64,000 bases of DNA from Verrucomicrobiota bacterium (lineage in GTDB: Bacteria > Verrucomicrobiota > Verrucomicrobiia > Chthoniobacterales > Chthoniobacteraceae). This document shows positions 33,740 through 42,291 of this stretch, one piece after another. The position numbers and the translations under genes were made by a program. The stretch covers positions 34,472 to 98,471 of the forward strand of contig VFJQ01000019.1 of assembly GCA_009885995.1 (NCBI GenBank). Reading direction: 5' to 3'. A model generated the notes under the pieces. It did not search any database. It saw only the letters and a list, made by a program, of their open reading frames with translations, and was not told the origin of the DNA. The first letter of the stretch is position 1. The number at the start of each line of letters is the position of its first letter.

Positions 33740-34738
33740 CTACTCCAGCGCGTCGAGGCTGAACGGCTCGAACTGCGCGAGACCGCGCTTGAGCCGCCGC
33801 CCGACGATGAGGCCGAGGTCGCCGGGAGCGAGCGGACCCTCGGGGCGGACGATGAGGACGTCGCGCTCGGTGATCGTTTCGCCCGCCGCGAGGTCGCGAC
33901 CGGCGTGCAAGGCGCGGCGGGCACGGGCGCGGACGCCGGCTTCCTTCTCGCCGACCTTCGCGCTCGGGCGGGTCATGGCGGCGGTGGCGGCGCGGATGTC
34001 GGCGACGTAGGCGTTGAGCTGCTGCGGATCGAGCGAGTTCGCGTGGTCGAAGCCGGGCGCAGTGCGGTCCCACGTGTAGTGCTTTTCGAACCACTCCGCG
34101 CCGAGCGCCACAGCCATCGCGGCGGCGAGGCTCGCGGAGGTGTGATCGGAGAAGCCGACGGGCAGGCCGAAGGCGGCGCGCAGCGTGGCGATGTGGCCGA
34201 GGTTCACGAGGTCGAGCGGGCAGGGATAGACGCTCACGCAATGCAGCAGCACGAGGTCGCTGTTGCCGGCGTCGGTGATGGTCTTCACGGCGCGTTCGAC
34301 TTCGCCGAGGCTCGCCATGCCGGTGGCGAGGATGATCTTCCGTCCACGCGCGGCGACTTCGGCGAGGAAGGGGTAGTTGTTGCAGTCGGTGGAGGCGATT
34401 TTGAGGTAAGGCGCGTCGATCTCGCAGAGCAGGTCGAGGCTTTTGCGGTCGAAGACCGAGCCGCTGAGCGGGATGCCTTTCGCGCGGGCGTGGGCGGCGA
34501 GCTCGCGGTATTCGTCGTCGGTGAGCATGGCTGCGCGGCGCTGGGCGACGACACCGTTTTCCACCCATGCGCCGCTCTCGTCGCGCACGCGGAGGAGGTA
34601 GAGGCCCTCGGGGTTGATGATCTGGAACTTCACCGAGTCCGCGCCGGATGCGGCGGCGAGATCGACGAGTTCCTTGGCCTTGGCGAGGCTGCCGTTATGG
34701 TTCGTGCAGGCTTCCGCGATGATGTGTGGTGTGCTCAT
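33740..34738 (-). CDS. spsE: SpsE/NeuB-like nonulosonate synthase
   Basis: The 332-residue protein has a NeuB barrel (IAEACTNHNGSLAKAKELV, SVKFQI, FSDHTS, KHYTWDR) and a C-terminal SAF antifreeze-like domain (RRALHAGRDLAAGETI). By family it condenses phosphoenolpyruvate with an N-acyl hexosamine to form a nine-carbon sialic-acid-like sugar. A cytidylyltransferase lies two genes upstream and a PseG-like protein directly downstream, giving the spsE/F/G set. The earlier dehydratase, aminotransferase and acetyltransferase steps are not in this window. The exact sugar is unknown. Confidence 0.88.
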   Translation of the reverse strand: MSTPHIIAEACTNHNGSLAKAKELVDLAAASGADSVKFQIINPEGLYLLRVRDESGAWVENGVVAQRRAAMLTDDEYRELAAHARAKGIPLSGSVFDRKSLDLLCEIDAPYLKIASTDCNNYPFLAEVAARGRKIILATGMASLGEVERAVKTITDAGNSDLVLLHCVSVYPCPLDLVNLGHIATLRAAFGLPVGFSDHTSASLAAAMAVALGAEWFEKHYTWDRTAPGFDHANSLDPQQLNAYVADIRAATAAMTRPSAKVGEKEAGVRARARRALHAGRDLAAGETITERDVLIVRPEGPLAPGDLGLIVGRRLKRGLAQFEPFSLDALE

Positions 34739-34744
34739 GGAAAA

Positions 34745-35833
34745 TCAGGACGCGCAGCTCGCGCGGTATTTGGTCACGTCGGCGGCGAAGCCGGTGAACG
34801 CGGCGCTCATGATACTGTGATATTTCTCCCACTCGACCATCGCGCGCTCGCGCACGGCGGGGAACTCGGCGAGGCGCGAGATGCGGTCAGCGACTTCGGC
34901 GACGGTGTCCTTGGCGGTGACCATGTCGAGGTTCCACGCGCCGAGGCCGACGGTATCCATGAGGCTGTTTGCGCGCTCGTCGTAGCCGATGTGGATGGCG
35001 GGCGTGCCGAAGCTGAAGCAGGGGAGCGCGCTGTGGAGGCGGTAGGTGATGTTCAGCGCGCACGCGCGCAGGAGGGAGAGGTAGGTGTAGATGTCGCCGG
35101 TATAGACGTATTCGAGGTCGGGGAAGGAGGCGGCGAAGGCGAGGTCGCGGTGGTCGTGGCAGAGGAGGCGGATGTCGTTGCGGCCCGTGGCGCGGAGGTG
35201 GGCGACGATGCCGCGGATGTCGTTCACGACCTGGGCCTGCTTTTGCAGCGGGATATTCATCAGGCTCGGGTGGCGGACGGAGATGAGCACTTCGCCGCGA
35301 TCGTGGGCGAAGGAGGGCGGCAGGTGCTGCTCGATGCGGTGGAGAAAGAGCGTGGGGCAGCCGCCGAGTTGCGCGTTGGCACAGCCGATGGAGCGCAGGT
35401 GCTGGTGGGTGACGGCGTCGCGGGCGAGCGAGTAGTCGGCGCGCTCGTGCAGCGCCTTGAGCACGCGGTCGGGCATCACGTCGGTGCGCTCCACGAGTTC
35501 GTTGCGGCGGTTATAGACGCGGCCGCGGGAGAGGCTGAAAAGCATGAGCGGGACTTCGAGGGACTTGAGCGCGTCGAGCGTCACGTCGAGTTCGCCGTTC
35601 TCGTAGAGGTTGCCGCCGCCGACGATGACGCCGTGGCCGTATTGGTTGATCTCGTAGATCGTCTTGGCGGTGAGGCCGCCTTTCGCCTGGCTCTCGTAGC
35701 GCGAGGTCGCGGGCAGCGAGATCAGGTTCACCACCTGGCCGAAGGCCGCGTGGATGAAGTGCTGGAGGCCCATGAAGATGGCTTCGTTGCCGATGTTGAA
35801 GCCCTTGGGGCGGATGCAGAAGAGGTTGAACAT
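34745..35833 (-). CDS. Polysaccharide pyruvyltransferase family protein
   Basis: The 362-residue protein shows the PS_pyruv_trans layout: FNIGNEAIFMGLQHFI at the start, VIVGGGNLYENGELD, and RLHSALPCFSFGTPAIHIGYD late in the protein, the last matching the conserved R-x-H motif. By family it either adds a ketal-linked pyruvate to a sugar or acts as a related glycosyltransferase. It lies between the cytidylyltransferase and the NeuB-like synthase. Pyruvylation would add negative charge to the polymer alongside sulfate. Confidence 0.85.
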   Translation of the reverse strand: MFNLFCIRPKGFNIGNEAIFMGLQHFIHAAFGQVVNLISLPATSRYESQAKGGLTAKTIYEINQYGHGVIVGGGNLYENGELDVTLDALKSLEVPLMLFSLSRGRVYNRRNELVERTDVMPDRVLKALHERADYSLARDAVTHQHLRSIGCANAQLGGCPTLFLHRIEQHLPPSFAHDRGEVLISVRHPSLMNIPLQKQAQVVNDIRGIVAHLRATGRNDIRLLCHDHRDLAFAASFPDLEYVYTGDIYTYLSLLRACALNITYRLHSALPCFSFGTPAIHIGYDERANSLMDTVGLGAWNLDMVTAKDTVAEVADRISRLAEFPAVRERAMVEWEKYHSIMSAAFTGFAADVTKYRASCAS

Positions 35834-35851
35834 GAGTGGTCGGGAAAAATA

Positions 35852-36526
35852 TCAGGCGCGCAGTGCGAGGGCGGCGGCGGTCATCTCGGCGAGCGTCCAG
35901 TGCGGCCAGCGGTCGCCGGCACGAAGGAGGAGCTGCTCGAAGAGGCGCGCGTCTTCCTCCGTGTCCACGGTCAGGCGCACATGGTCAAGCGGCGGGTCGC
36001 ACACGGGGAGGGCGGCGTGGGGGAACTCGGCGGGGTGATCGTAGAAAAATCGCGTGACATGCTCGCGGTCGGCGGCATCGCGCATCCGGGCGCAACCTTC
36101 GCGGAAGAGGGCGGTGCTGAAGAATTCGCAGGCGACGCCGTAGGGGTAGGTGCGGGGGCGCAGATTCGTGACAAAGCCCGCACCGGCGAGCGCAGCGGCC
36201 GCGCGGAGCAGTTCGGGGAGCACGCACGGGCTGTCGCCATTCATGCGGAAGAAGTGGGTGAGCCCGTGAGTCTCCGCGGCACCGAGCACACGGCCGGCGA
36301 CGTCTTCCACGCTGCCGCGGAAGCAGGCGATGCCGCGCGCGGCGGCGAAGTCGGCGAGCGGATCGTCCACGGCGCGATCGGTGGTGGCGAGGATGAGCGG
36401 GCCGGCGCTGGTGCCGACGCGGGCGAGCAGCCAGTCGAGCAGCGGCTTGCCTGCGAAGGGGCGCAGTTGCTTGCCCGGCAGGCGTGTCGAGCCGAGCCGG
36501 GCGAGGATGATGCCGCCGAGCTTCAT
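35852..36526 (-). CDS. spsF: SpsF-like CMP-sugar cytidylyltransferase
   Basis: The 224-residue nucleotidyltransferase opens GGIILARLGSTRLPGK, the CTP-binding signature of the KdsB/NeuA/SpsF group, and has FFRMNGDSPCVLP as its metal-binding region. By family it activates a nonulosonic acid as the CMP sugar. The long frame to 37204 is an artefact; the ATG at 36526 is preceded by the wzt stop (ATGA). With the NeuB-like and PseG-like genes it completes an spsE/F/G module. Confidence 0.85.
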   Translation of the reverse strand: MKLGGIILARLGSTRLPGKQLRPFAGKPLLDWLLARVGTSAGPLILATTDRAVDDPLADFAAARGIACFRGSVEDVAGRVLGAAETHGLTHFFRMNGDSPCVLPELLRAAAALAGAGFVTNLRPRTYPYGVACEFFSTALFREGCARMRDAADREHVTRFFYDHPAEFPHAALPVCDPPLDHVRLTVDTEEDARLFEQLLLRAGDRWPHWTLAEMTAAALALRA

Positions 36527-37809
36527 CGCTCCGCGGCGGGCTCGACGCGCCAGTCGCCGTCGGCGAGGCAGAGGCCGGCCTGCACGGAGGGGCAGTCGGA
36601 CGTGCCGAAGAAGTGGCCGGCTTCCACCGGAAGATCGGCGGCGTCGGTGAGGGCGTCGAGCCGCAGGCCGCCGCGTCGGCCGAGGTTGAGCGAGTAATTG
36701 ATCCGATAGAGCGACGGCGGCAGCGGCAGGCGCGGCAGGCGGCAAACGATCGAGCCGCGCGGCGGGAGGGGCGCGAGGGGCTGGTGCTTGAGGGCGTTGA
36801 GCTGCGTGAAGATGGGCACGCCGAGTTCGGAGACGACGGTGATGCGGGCGGTCAGGTCGTCGAGTTCGCCGGGCACCTGCGTCTCGTAGTGGAGCCACAC
36901 TTCGATGTCCTGCCCGGAGCGGGCGCTGGCGATCACGGCCCCGCCGGCTTCGCGCAGTTCGACGGCGTTCACGCGAATCTGCCCGCTGCCTTTGCGGTCC
37001 GCGCGGCCTGCGAGGGAGGCGGTGCGCGGTTTCTGGAGCTGCGCGTATTGGGCGACGGCCTCGGTCTGCGTGCCGGCGAAGACGAGCTTCCCATCGTCGA
37101 GCACGATGCCGCGGGTGCAGAGCGATTCCACGGCGGCGGCGTTGTGGCTGACGAAAAGGATTGTGCGTCCGCCCTTGGCGACTTCGCTCATTTTGCCGAG
37201 GCACTTTTGCTGAAAGCTCGCGTCGCCGACGGCGAGCACTTCGTCGATGATGAGGATCTCGGGCTCGAGGTGCGCGGCGACGGCGAAGGCGAGCCGCACG
37301 GTCATGCCGCTGGAGTAGCGCTTCACCGGCGTGTCGAGGAATTGCTCGATGCCGGAGAAGGCCGCGATCTCGTCGAATTTCCCCGCGATGTCGCGCCGCG
37401 TCATGCCGAGGATGGCGCCGTTGAGGAAGACGTTATCCCGCCCCGTCAGCTCGGGATGAAAGCCGGTGCCGACCTCGAGCAGGCTCGCCACGCGCCCCTT
37501 GATGAGCACGCGGCCTTCGGTCGGCGAGGTGATCTGCGAGAGGATTTTCAGCAGCGTGGATTTGCCCGCGCCGTTGCGCCCGAGGATGCCGACGACGTCG
37601 CCTTCCTGCACATCGAAGGACACGTCGCGCAGCGCCCAGAAGGTGCCGTCTTTCTCCGTGCGGACCGGGTGGCCGATCAGCGTGTGGGGATCCTCCTTGC
37701 CGCGCCAGCGCGCCCAGCGGCTCTGGATTTCCTGGTAGAGCATCCGGCGATTGATGACGCCGAGCCGGTATTGCTTGGAGAGTTGTTCGGTGCGGAGGAC
37801 GACGGACAT
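36523..37809 (-). CDS. wzt: Polysaccharide ABC exporter ATPase (Wzt)
   Basis: This 428-residue ATPase has Walker A GRNGAGKST, signature YSSGM, Walker B ILIIDEVLAVGD and a switch His in FVSHNAA. A C-terminal extension of about 170 residues (VNAVELREAGGAVI onward) matches the Wzt carbohydrate-binding domain that recognises the finished glycan. By family it powers export of an undecaprenol-linked O-antigen or capsule through Wzm. TGA and ATG share one base with wzm. A full Wzt_C domain suggests export of a completed, end-modified polymer. Confidence 0.92.
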   Translation of the reverse strand: MSVVLRTEQLSKQYRLGVINRRMLYQEIQSRWARWRGKEDPHTLIGHPVRTEKDGTFWALRDVSFDVQEGDVVGILGRNGAGKSTLLKILSQITSPTEGRVLIKGRVASLLEVGTGFHPELTGRDNVFLNGAILGMTRRDIAGKFDEIAAFSGIEQFLDTPVKRYSSGMTVRLAFAVAAHLEPEILIIDEVLAVGDASFQQKCLGKMSEVAKGGRTILFVSHNAAAVESLCTRGIVLDDGKLVFAGTQTEAVAQYAQLQKPRTASLAGRADRKGSGQIRVNAVELREAGGAVIASARSGQDIEVWLHYETQVPGELDDLTARITVVSELGVPIFTQLNALKHQPLAPLPPRGSIVCRLPRLPLPPSLYRINYSLNLGRRGGLRLDALTDAADLPVEAGHFFGTSDCPSVQAGLCLADGDWRVEPAAER

Positions 37810-38672
37810 CAGACGGTGTCCATGAAGTCGCGCTCGACGCGCGAGAAGAGCGTCATCCCAAAGACGAAGATCACGATGGTGACGGCGAGGCTGACCATGA
37901 GTTGCCAGATTTCCACCACACCGCGGCCGAGGAAGGCGAAGCGGAACGTCTCGATGATCGGCACCATCGGGTTGAGGACGAAGATCCAGCGCCACTTCTC
38001 CGGGATGACCGAGAGCGGCAGCACGACGCTGCTCGCATACATCCAGAGCTGCGTGCCGAAGCCGACGAGCATCGAGAGATCGCGCCATTTCGTGGTGAGC
38101 GAGGAGACGATCGCGCCCATGCCCAGCCCGAGCAGCGCCATCTGCACGACGAGCAGCGGCAGGATGATGACGCGGTAGTTTGGGAAGACGGGCGCGCCTT
38201 TCGCCCAGTAATACCCGAGCAGCAGCAGGAAGAGCCCGAACTGCACGACGAAGGTGATCATATTCGTGATCACGATGCTCAGCGGCACGGTGAGGCGCGG
38301 GAAATACACTTTGCCGAAGATGCCCGCGTTGCCCGTGAAGGTGTTCGCCGTCTTGGTCAGGCAGTCGGCGAAGTAATTCCACGACACGACCCCCGACATG
38401 AAGAAGAGCAACCGCGGAAGGCCGTCGGTCTGCGTCTTCGCCAGCACCCCGAAGACGAACGCGAGCATGAGCGTGGTAAAGAGCGGCTGGAGCAGATACC
38501 ACAACGGGCCGAGGAAGGTCTGCTTGTAGGTGGCCGTGAAGTCGCGCTTCACAAAGAGCAGCACGAGGTCGCGGTATTCCCAGATCTCGCGCCACGGGAT
38601 GTGCCACCACGGGCGGTCAGGAGTGAGCACCTTGCTCCAGCCACGGAGATCTTCACTCGCGGGCTCAACCAT
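37809..38672 (-). CDS. wzm: Polysaccharide ABC exporter permease (Wzm)
   Basis: The 287-residue protein has six predicted membrane helices and the ABC-2 segment TATYKQTFLGPLWYLLQPLF found in Wzm/TagG permeases. It forms the channel for the ABC exporter with the adjacent ATPase. It is the first gene of the leftward polysaccharide operon, so its upstream region should hold the operon promoter. Length and topology are standard. Confidence 0.94.
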   Translation of the reverse strand: MVEPASEDLRGWSKVLTPDRPWWHIPWREIWEYRDLVLLFVKRDFTATYKQTFLGPLWYLLQPLFTTLMLAFVFGVLAKTQTDGLPRLLFFMSGVVSWNYFADCLTKTANTFTGNAGIFGKVYFPRLTVPLSIVITNMITFVVQFGLFLLLLGYYWAKGAPVFPNYRVIILPLLVVQMALLGLGMGAIVSSLTTKWRDLSMLVGFGTQLWMYASSVVLPLSVIPEKWRWIFVLNPMVPIIETFRFAFLGRGVVEIWQLMVSLAVTIVIFVFGMTLFSRVERDFMDTV

Positions 38673-39001
38673 GTGCGGGACAGGGCGCGCATTCGGTCGG
38701 CGAGAAACCCCAAAGCGTTGGTGAAACTGGAACGTCGATCATACTTTCATGAAAACCACCCCGCCCGGGAGCACAGCGCCGGCGGGGCGGGCTTCTTAGG
38801 TGTGCGGGCCACTCGGGCGCAAGGAGCAATTCGCCGCGAGCGGGAAGGCGGGCGCAGGGAACGCCGACAGGACGAGGCGGGACGCTGAGCGTTCTCCGAC
38901 TCACTCCACGCCGATACTCGGCACCTCTCGTCGCTGGCGCCTGAGCGGTGAATGCCCTACACCTGTCGCCGAACTTATAAAACAATCGTCAGGCTGACTC
39001 G
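38673..39001. promoter_or_regulatory. Divergent intergenic region with a GC hairpin
   Basis: This 329-bp spacer separates the polysaccharide operon from the rightward sulfotransferase-like gene and should hold promoters for both. A TATAAA at 38976-38981 could be a -10 for the rightward gene. A GC-rich hairpin (CCCGCCC pairing with GGGCGGG, roughly 38770-38797) is flanked by A and T runs, so it resembles a terminator or attenuator. No coding frame was seen. Confidence 0.45.
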
Positions 39002-40090
39002 ATGCACCAACTGATCCTCCACATCGGCACGCACAAGACGGGCTCCACAGCGCTCCAACAGACCCTTGCCTTGCCCGCCGTGGCGCGTGCTCTGGCTGCG
39101 AATGGGACTTTTTATGACCCGAGTTGCTGGCCCAGGACTCAGTTTCTCGCTGCTGCGCGCAGTGGCACTGAGCCGCATGATGGGCAGGCGAGTTGGGCGG
39201 AACTCGAGGCCGGGGTCGAAAAGGTCCGGCGACAACTTCAGACGCACGATGTGCTGATCTCCGACGAAGGCTTCAGCGGCACTCTATTTGCCGGCTACGC
39301 CGATACCGGAGTGCATGCCCGGTTGCTGAACGCGATCACAGCGGGACTCGATGTGCGGCTGATCGTTTACCTCCGCCGGCAGGATTCGTTCATCGAATCC
39401 GCCTACGCTCAGTCGATCCACACCGGTAAGACGTGGTCCTTTGACGAATTTCTGGCCGCCACTCCAGCGGACGGATTTGATTGGGTCGCGTGGCTCGCCC
39501 ACTACGAGCGATACTGGCCAGTGGAGAAGATTTCAGTGTTCGCCTACGAGGCACAGGCGGCCTGTGGGGGGATCGTCGATCATTTCCTGCCCGCAGCGGA
39601 CCTGGCGACGCCCGGGCTGCTGAGCGAAATCGAACGCGCGTCCACAGAATCATCGCTCCCGACCAACCAGGGCTACTCACAGGAGATCATCGAGTCGGCG
39701 CGGCAGGCGAACTTGAGCTTGGACGCCCACGGCCAGCGGGTGCTCCGTCAGTTGTTACAGCAGACGCTCCGACTCACGAAGTCGCCATTTTCCGCCTATC
39801 AGCATTTCATCCCGGAGCGCCGCCGGGAATTCCTCACACGCTTTGCAGCGAGCAATGCGACACTGCGCGAGCGATTTCCAGATGCCGGATTCGATCTATG
39901 GGAACGCCCGGCACCCGACCTTGCCCCGCACTCGGATGGGAAGACGCAACTTGTAGCGCTGCTGTGTCTCCTCGCGAAGCAACGAATGGAGATCGACGCG
40001 CTCGCAGCCCGACCGTTGCTCAGCCACCTGCGTCGAACATTCGGGTGGGCGCGGAAGATCGGCAGCCGTTTTCGCAGGCCCGGCGGCTGA
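39002..40090 (+). CDS. Sulfotransferase-like P-loop protein
   Basis: The 362-residue protein begins with the PAPS-binding-like loop LHIGTHKTGSTALQ and has RLIVYLRRQDSFIESAYAQ as a 3'-phosphate-site equivalent, so it is probably a sulfotransferase, divergent from the one in the operon. The C-terminal 40 residues are strongly basic. It reads away from the polysaccharide operon across a shared promoter region and may modify the same polymer. Third-position GC looks lower than in most neighbours, which may hint at transfer. Confidence 0.72.
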   Translation: MHQLILHIGTHKTGSTALQQTLALPAVARALAANGTFYDPSCWPRTQFLAAARSGTEPHDGQASWAELEAGVEKVRRQLQTHDVLISDEGFSGTLFAGYADTGVHARLLNAITAGLDVRLIVYLRRQDSFIESAYAQSIHTGKTWSFDEFLAATPADGFDWVAWLAHYERYWPVEKISVFAYEAQAACGGIVDHFLPAADLATPGLLSEIERASTESSLPTNQGYSQEIIESARQANLSLDAHGQRVLRQLLQQTLRLTKSPFSAYQHFIPERRREFLTRFAASNATLRERFPDAGFDLWERPAPDLAPHSDGKTQLVALLCLLAKQRMEIDALAARPLLSHLRRTFGWARKIGSRFRRPGG

Positions 40091-40120
40091 AAAAACTCCT
40101 TCCGGACTTAGTCCGAGAAC

Positions 40121-40627
40121 CTACTCGGACTTGTGCCCGTTCGCGTTCTCCGTGACCGACTTCGACTCGTCGCGCGAGGGCAACGCCACGCTCGCGCCAC
40201 CGCCGAAGAGCCGTGAGAACAGCCGCTTCGGCGCGCTCCGGCCCGCTTCTTCCTCGGCGAGTTCGTTGTGCGCCGTGGTCTTCGCCGTCTCCCACGCGGG
40301 AGCGAAACCCGGCACCTGAATGAGCATCTGCTTCTCGGCGCGCGCGTAGATTTCGAGGTCGCGCCCGAGCTTGCGCTCCGGTTGGTCGTTGAGCGCGTTC
40401 ACTTTCACGCGCAGGCTCTCGTTCTCCTTCTTCAAGGTATCGATCTCCGTCTTCATCTTCCGCATCGCATCGGCCTCGATCTCCAGCCGATCGCTGAGGT
40501 GCCGGCGAAAGCGCGAGAGTTCGCCACGCGCGCCGATGAGGTGGTAAATGGCGATGACCATGAAGATGCTCGCGAGGTAAAAACCGAGCATGAACTGGCC
40601 GAGGAAGAAGCTGCTGTCGAATTTCAC
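40121..40627 (-). CDS. Small membrane-anchored coiled-coil protein
   Basis: The 168-residue protein has one N-terminal membrane helix (about 8-28, GFYLASIFMVIAIYHLI) and a charged heptad-rich coiled coil (about 40-85, MRKMKTEIDTLKKENESLR). A low-complexity tail follows. I do not recognise a family; it resembles small single-span scaffolding or division-type proteins. The GTG at 40627 was chosen because it begins just before the helix. The ATG at 40693 is an alternative giving 190 residues. Orientation makes it convergent with the sulfotransferase-like gene. Confidence 0.65.
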   Translation of the reverse strand: MKFDSSFFLGQFMLGFYLASIFMVIAIYHLIGARGELSRFRRHLSDRLEIEADAMRKMKTEIDTLKKENESLRVKVNALNDQPERKLGRDLEIYARAEKQMLIQVPGFAPAWETAKTTAHNELAEEEAGRSAPKRLFSRLFGGGASVALPSRDESKSVTENANGHKSE

Positions 40628-40725
40628 GGGATCAGGGTTGATTCGGCACCTTGGCGGCGCTGGCCGGAAAAGCAAGGGTCCGAAAGGATTCACTCACTCC
40701 TCAAGTTCACGTTGGCCGGATGACG

Positions 40726-40935
40726 CTATCGCGTTTCGATGACCCGGTAGAAACGCCTCGGCTCGACCGCGGCGGGCAGGTCGAGAGCCGTCGTCGCCTC
40801 AGCGCCTTCGCGCGGCAGATACGGGATGAAGCACGCGTCGTTCGGCGCCGTCCAAAGCCACGTCAGGCTGTGGTCCGCGTTGCGGCGATAGACGTGGTAA
40901 TAGCGGAGCGCGCTGGGCGAGTGCGCCCACCCCTC
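40726..40935 (-). pseudogene. C-terminal gene remnant
   Basis: A frame of about 68 codons bounded by stops has no start codon but reads like real protein: LRYYHVYRRNADHSLTW, then APNDACFIPYLP, ending VEPRRFYRVIETR. The last motif resembles the C-terminal ends of large secreted beta-sandwich proteins in Verrucomicrobia. It lies downstream of the family 2 glycosyltransferase and is probably the decayed tail of a lost gene. The rest of the 340-bp space between 40627 and 40967 holds nothing recognised. Confidence 0.4.
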
Positions 40936-40966
40936 CTAGCGAGGCACGGCAGGAGCCCGCACGCGC

Positions 40967-42133
40967 TCAAGCCGCGCGCGGCGGCAGAGTGTAGCGGCGC
41001 CCTTTCCACTGCACACCCCCGGCGCTCGATCGCAGGCCGGAGTTCACGCCGATCGCCAGCATCAGCGCGAGGCCGAGCGGATGCAGCACGGCTCCGAGCC
41101 ACGACGTGCGCAGCCGCACCGCGATGATGAAACGGATCACGTAGATCACTCCGATCTCCGCCAGCACCAGCCCGTGCGGCGACCACGGCGCGAAGATCGC
41201 GGCGAACGGCAAAAGGAAGAGCACGAACTGCACGCCGCCCATCGCGAGATACGCGGCCCCGTTGTCCTCGAACACCGCGCGCGCGTTCTTCGTGAAGCCC
41301 GACCACGTCTCCGCGAGCGAGTGATACATCCGGCACGTCGAGAAGCGCAGCGCTTCGCAGTTCACGACACGCATCCCCTCGCCCATCCGCTCCGCCACCG
41401 CGCGACCGAAGGCCACGTCTTCCACGAGATGATCGCGCAGCGCCGCGTGCCCGCCGATCCGCTCGTAGGCGCCGCGGCGAAAGAACAGGAACTGCCCATT
41501 CGCCGCGCCGAGAAGGCGGAGCGCCCGCCTCGGAAAACGCGCCGCGACCAGCGGATGACGCTGGAGCCACGTCACCAGCGCGTGCGGGTAGAAGACCATG
41601 CCGAAGAAGAGGATCACCGGGATGACGAGCTTCTCGCCGAGCGTCACCGTCACGAGCCGCGGCCACGCGGAAAGCAGATCGGCACCGGTCTGCTGCGCGT
41701 GGGCGAAGGCCGCGCTGACCGTGCCAGGCGCGTGGCCGGTGTCCGCGTCGGTGAAGAGCAGCCACTCGCCGCCCGCCGCTTGCGCGAGCTGATGACACGC
41801 CCAGTTCTTCCCCACCCAGCCTTCCGGCAGCTCCGCGCCACCGATCACGCGCAGCCGCGGGTCGTCGATCGCGCGCAGGATGTCGCCGGTGCCGTCGTCG
41901 GAGCAGTCATCGACCACGATCACCTCCAGCCGGGGCCAGTCCTGCGCAAGCAGCGAGCGCACGCAGCGCTCGATGCCGCGCGCCTCATTGCGCGCCGGCA
42001 CGAGCACCGAGATCAGCGGCGCATCGGCCGGCGGCTCCGCGGGCGCGAGACTTCGAAAGAACGCGACATTCACGAGCGCGCTCGCCAGCGCGAGCAGCAG
42101 CGCGATGAGAATGAGGAGGTGAAAGGCCAGCAC
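40967..42133 (-). CDS. Membrane-anchored family 2 glycosyltransferase (CrtQ/HpnB-like)
   Basis: This 388-residue protein has an N-terminal membrane helix, a GT-A domain (ISVLVPARNEARGIERCV; FTDADTGH as the DxD motif; GAANGQFLFFRR) and C-terminal membrane helices around 300-370. The layout matches glycosyltransferases acting on carotenoid or hopanoid lipids (CrtQ, HpnB). The QxxRW-like site is replaced by FTKNARAVFE. The start is GTG at 42133. It stands apart from the polysaccharide operon, so a lipid acceptor is more likely than the capsule. The substrate is inferred. Confidence 0.8.
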   Translation of the reverse strand: MLAFHLLILIALLLALASALVNVAFFRSLAPAEPPADAPLISVLVPARNEARGIERCVRSLLAQDWPRLEVIVVDDCSDDGTGDILRAIDDPRLRVIGGAELPEGWVGKNWACHQLAQAAGGEWLLFTDADTGHAPGTVSAAFAHAQQTGADLLSAWPRLVTVTLGEKLVIPVILFFGMVFYPHALVTWLQRHPLVAARFPRRALRLLGAANGQFLFFRRGAYERIGGHAALRDHLVEDVAFGRAVAERMGEGMRVVNCEALRFSTCRMYHSLAETWSGFTKNARAVFEDNGAAYLAMGGVQFVLFLLPFAAIFAPWSPHGLVLAEIGVIYVIRFIIAVRLRTSWLGAVLHPLGLALMLAIGVNSGLRSSAGGVQWKGRRYTLPPRAA

Positions 42134-42150
42134 GACGAGGTTGAACTACG

Positions 42151-42243
42151 GTTAAACGCAGAGGCGCAGAGAGCGCAGAGATTCGCAGAGAAAACAAAGA
42201 AACTCTGCGTTCCTCTGCGCTCTCTGCGCCTCTGCGTTTAAAC
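42151..42243. repeat. Palindromic intergenic element
   Basis: Arms of about 29 bp (GTTAAACGCAGAGGCGCAGA onward at 42151-42180, complement at 42213-42243) are identical except at the outer end and flank a 32-bp loop. This motif is a common dispersed intergenic palindrome in PVC and other genomes. It lies between the divergent glycosyltransferase and thiH genes and has no coding capacity. Confidence 0.85.
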
Positions 42244-42291
42244 TGCGTCAGCAACTTGGCTCCGCCCCAATTCGCGCTTAGTTGCACGCCC

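Noticed and set aside
33626..36697. 1023-codon rightward open frame
   Set aside because: It is antisense to spsG, spsE, the pyruvyltransferase and spsF; low-complexity Glu/Gly/Ala composition with no domain, an artefact of high GC.
36613..38178. 521-codon rightward open frame
   Set aside because: Antisense shadow of wzt and wzm.
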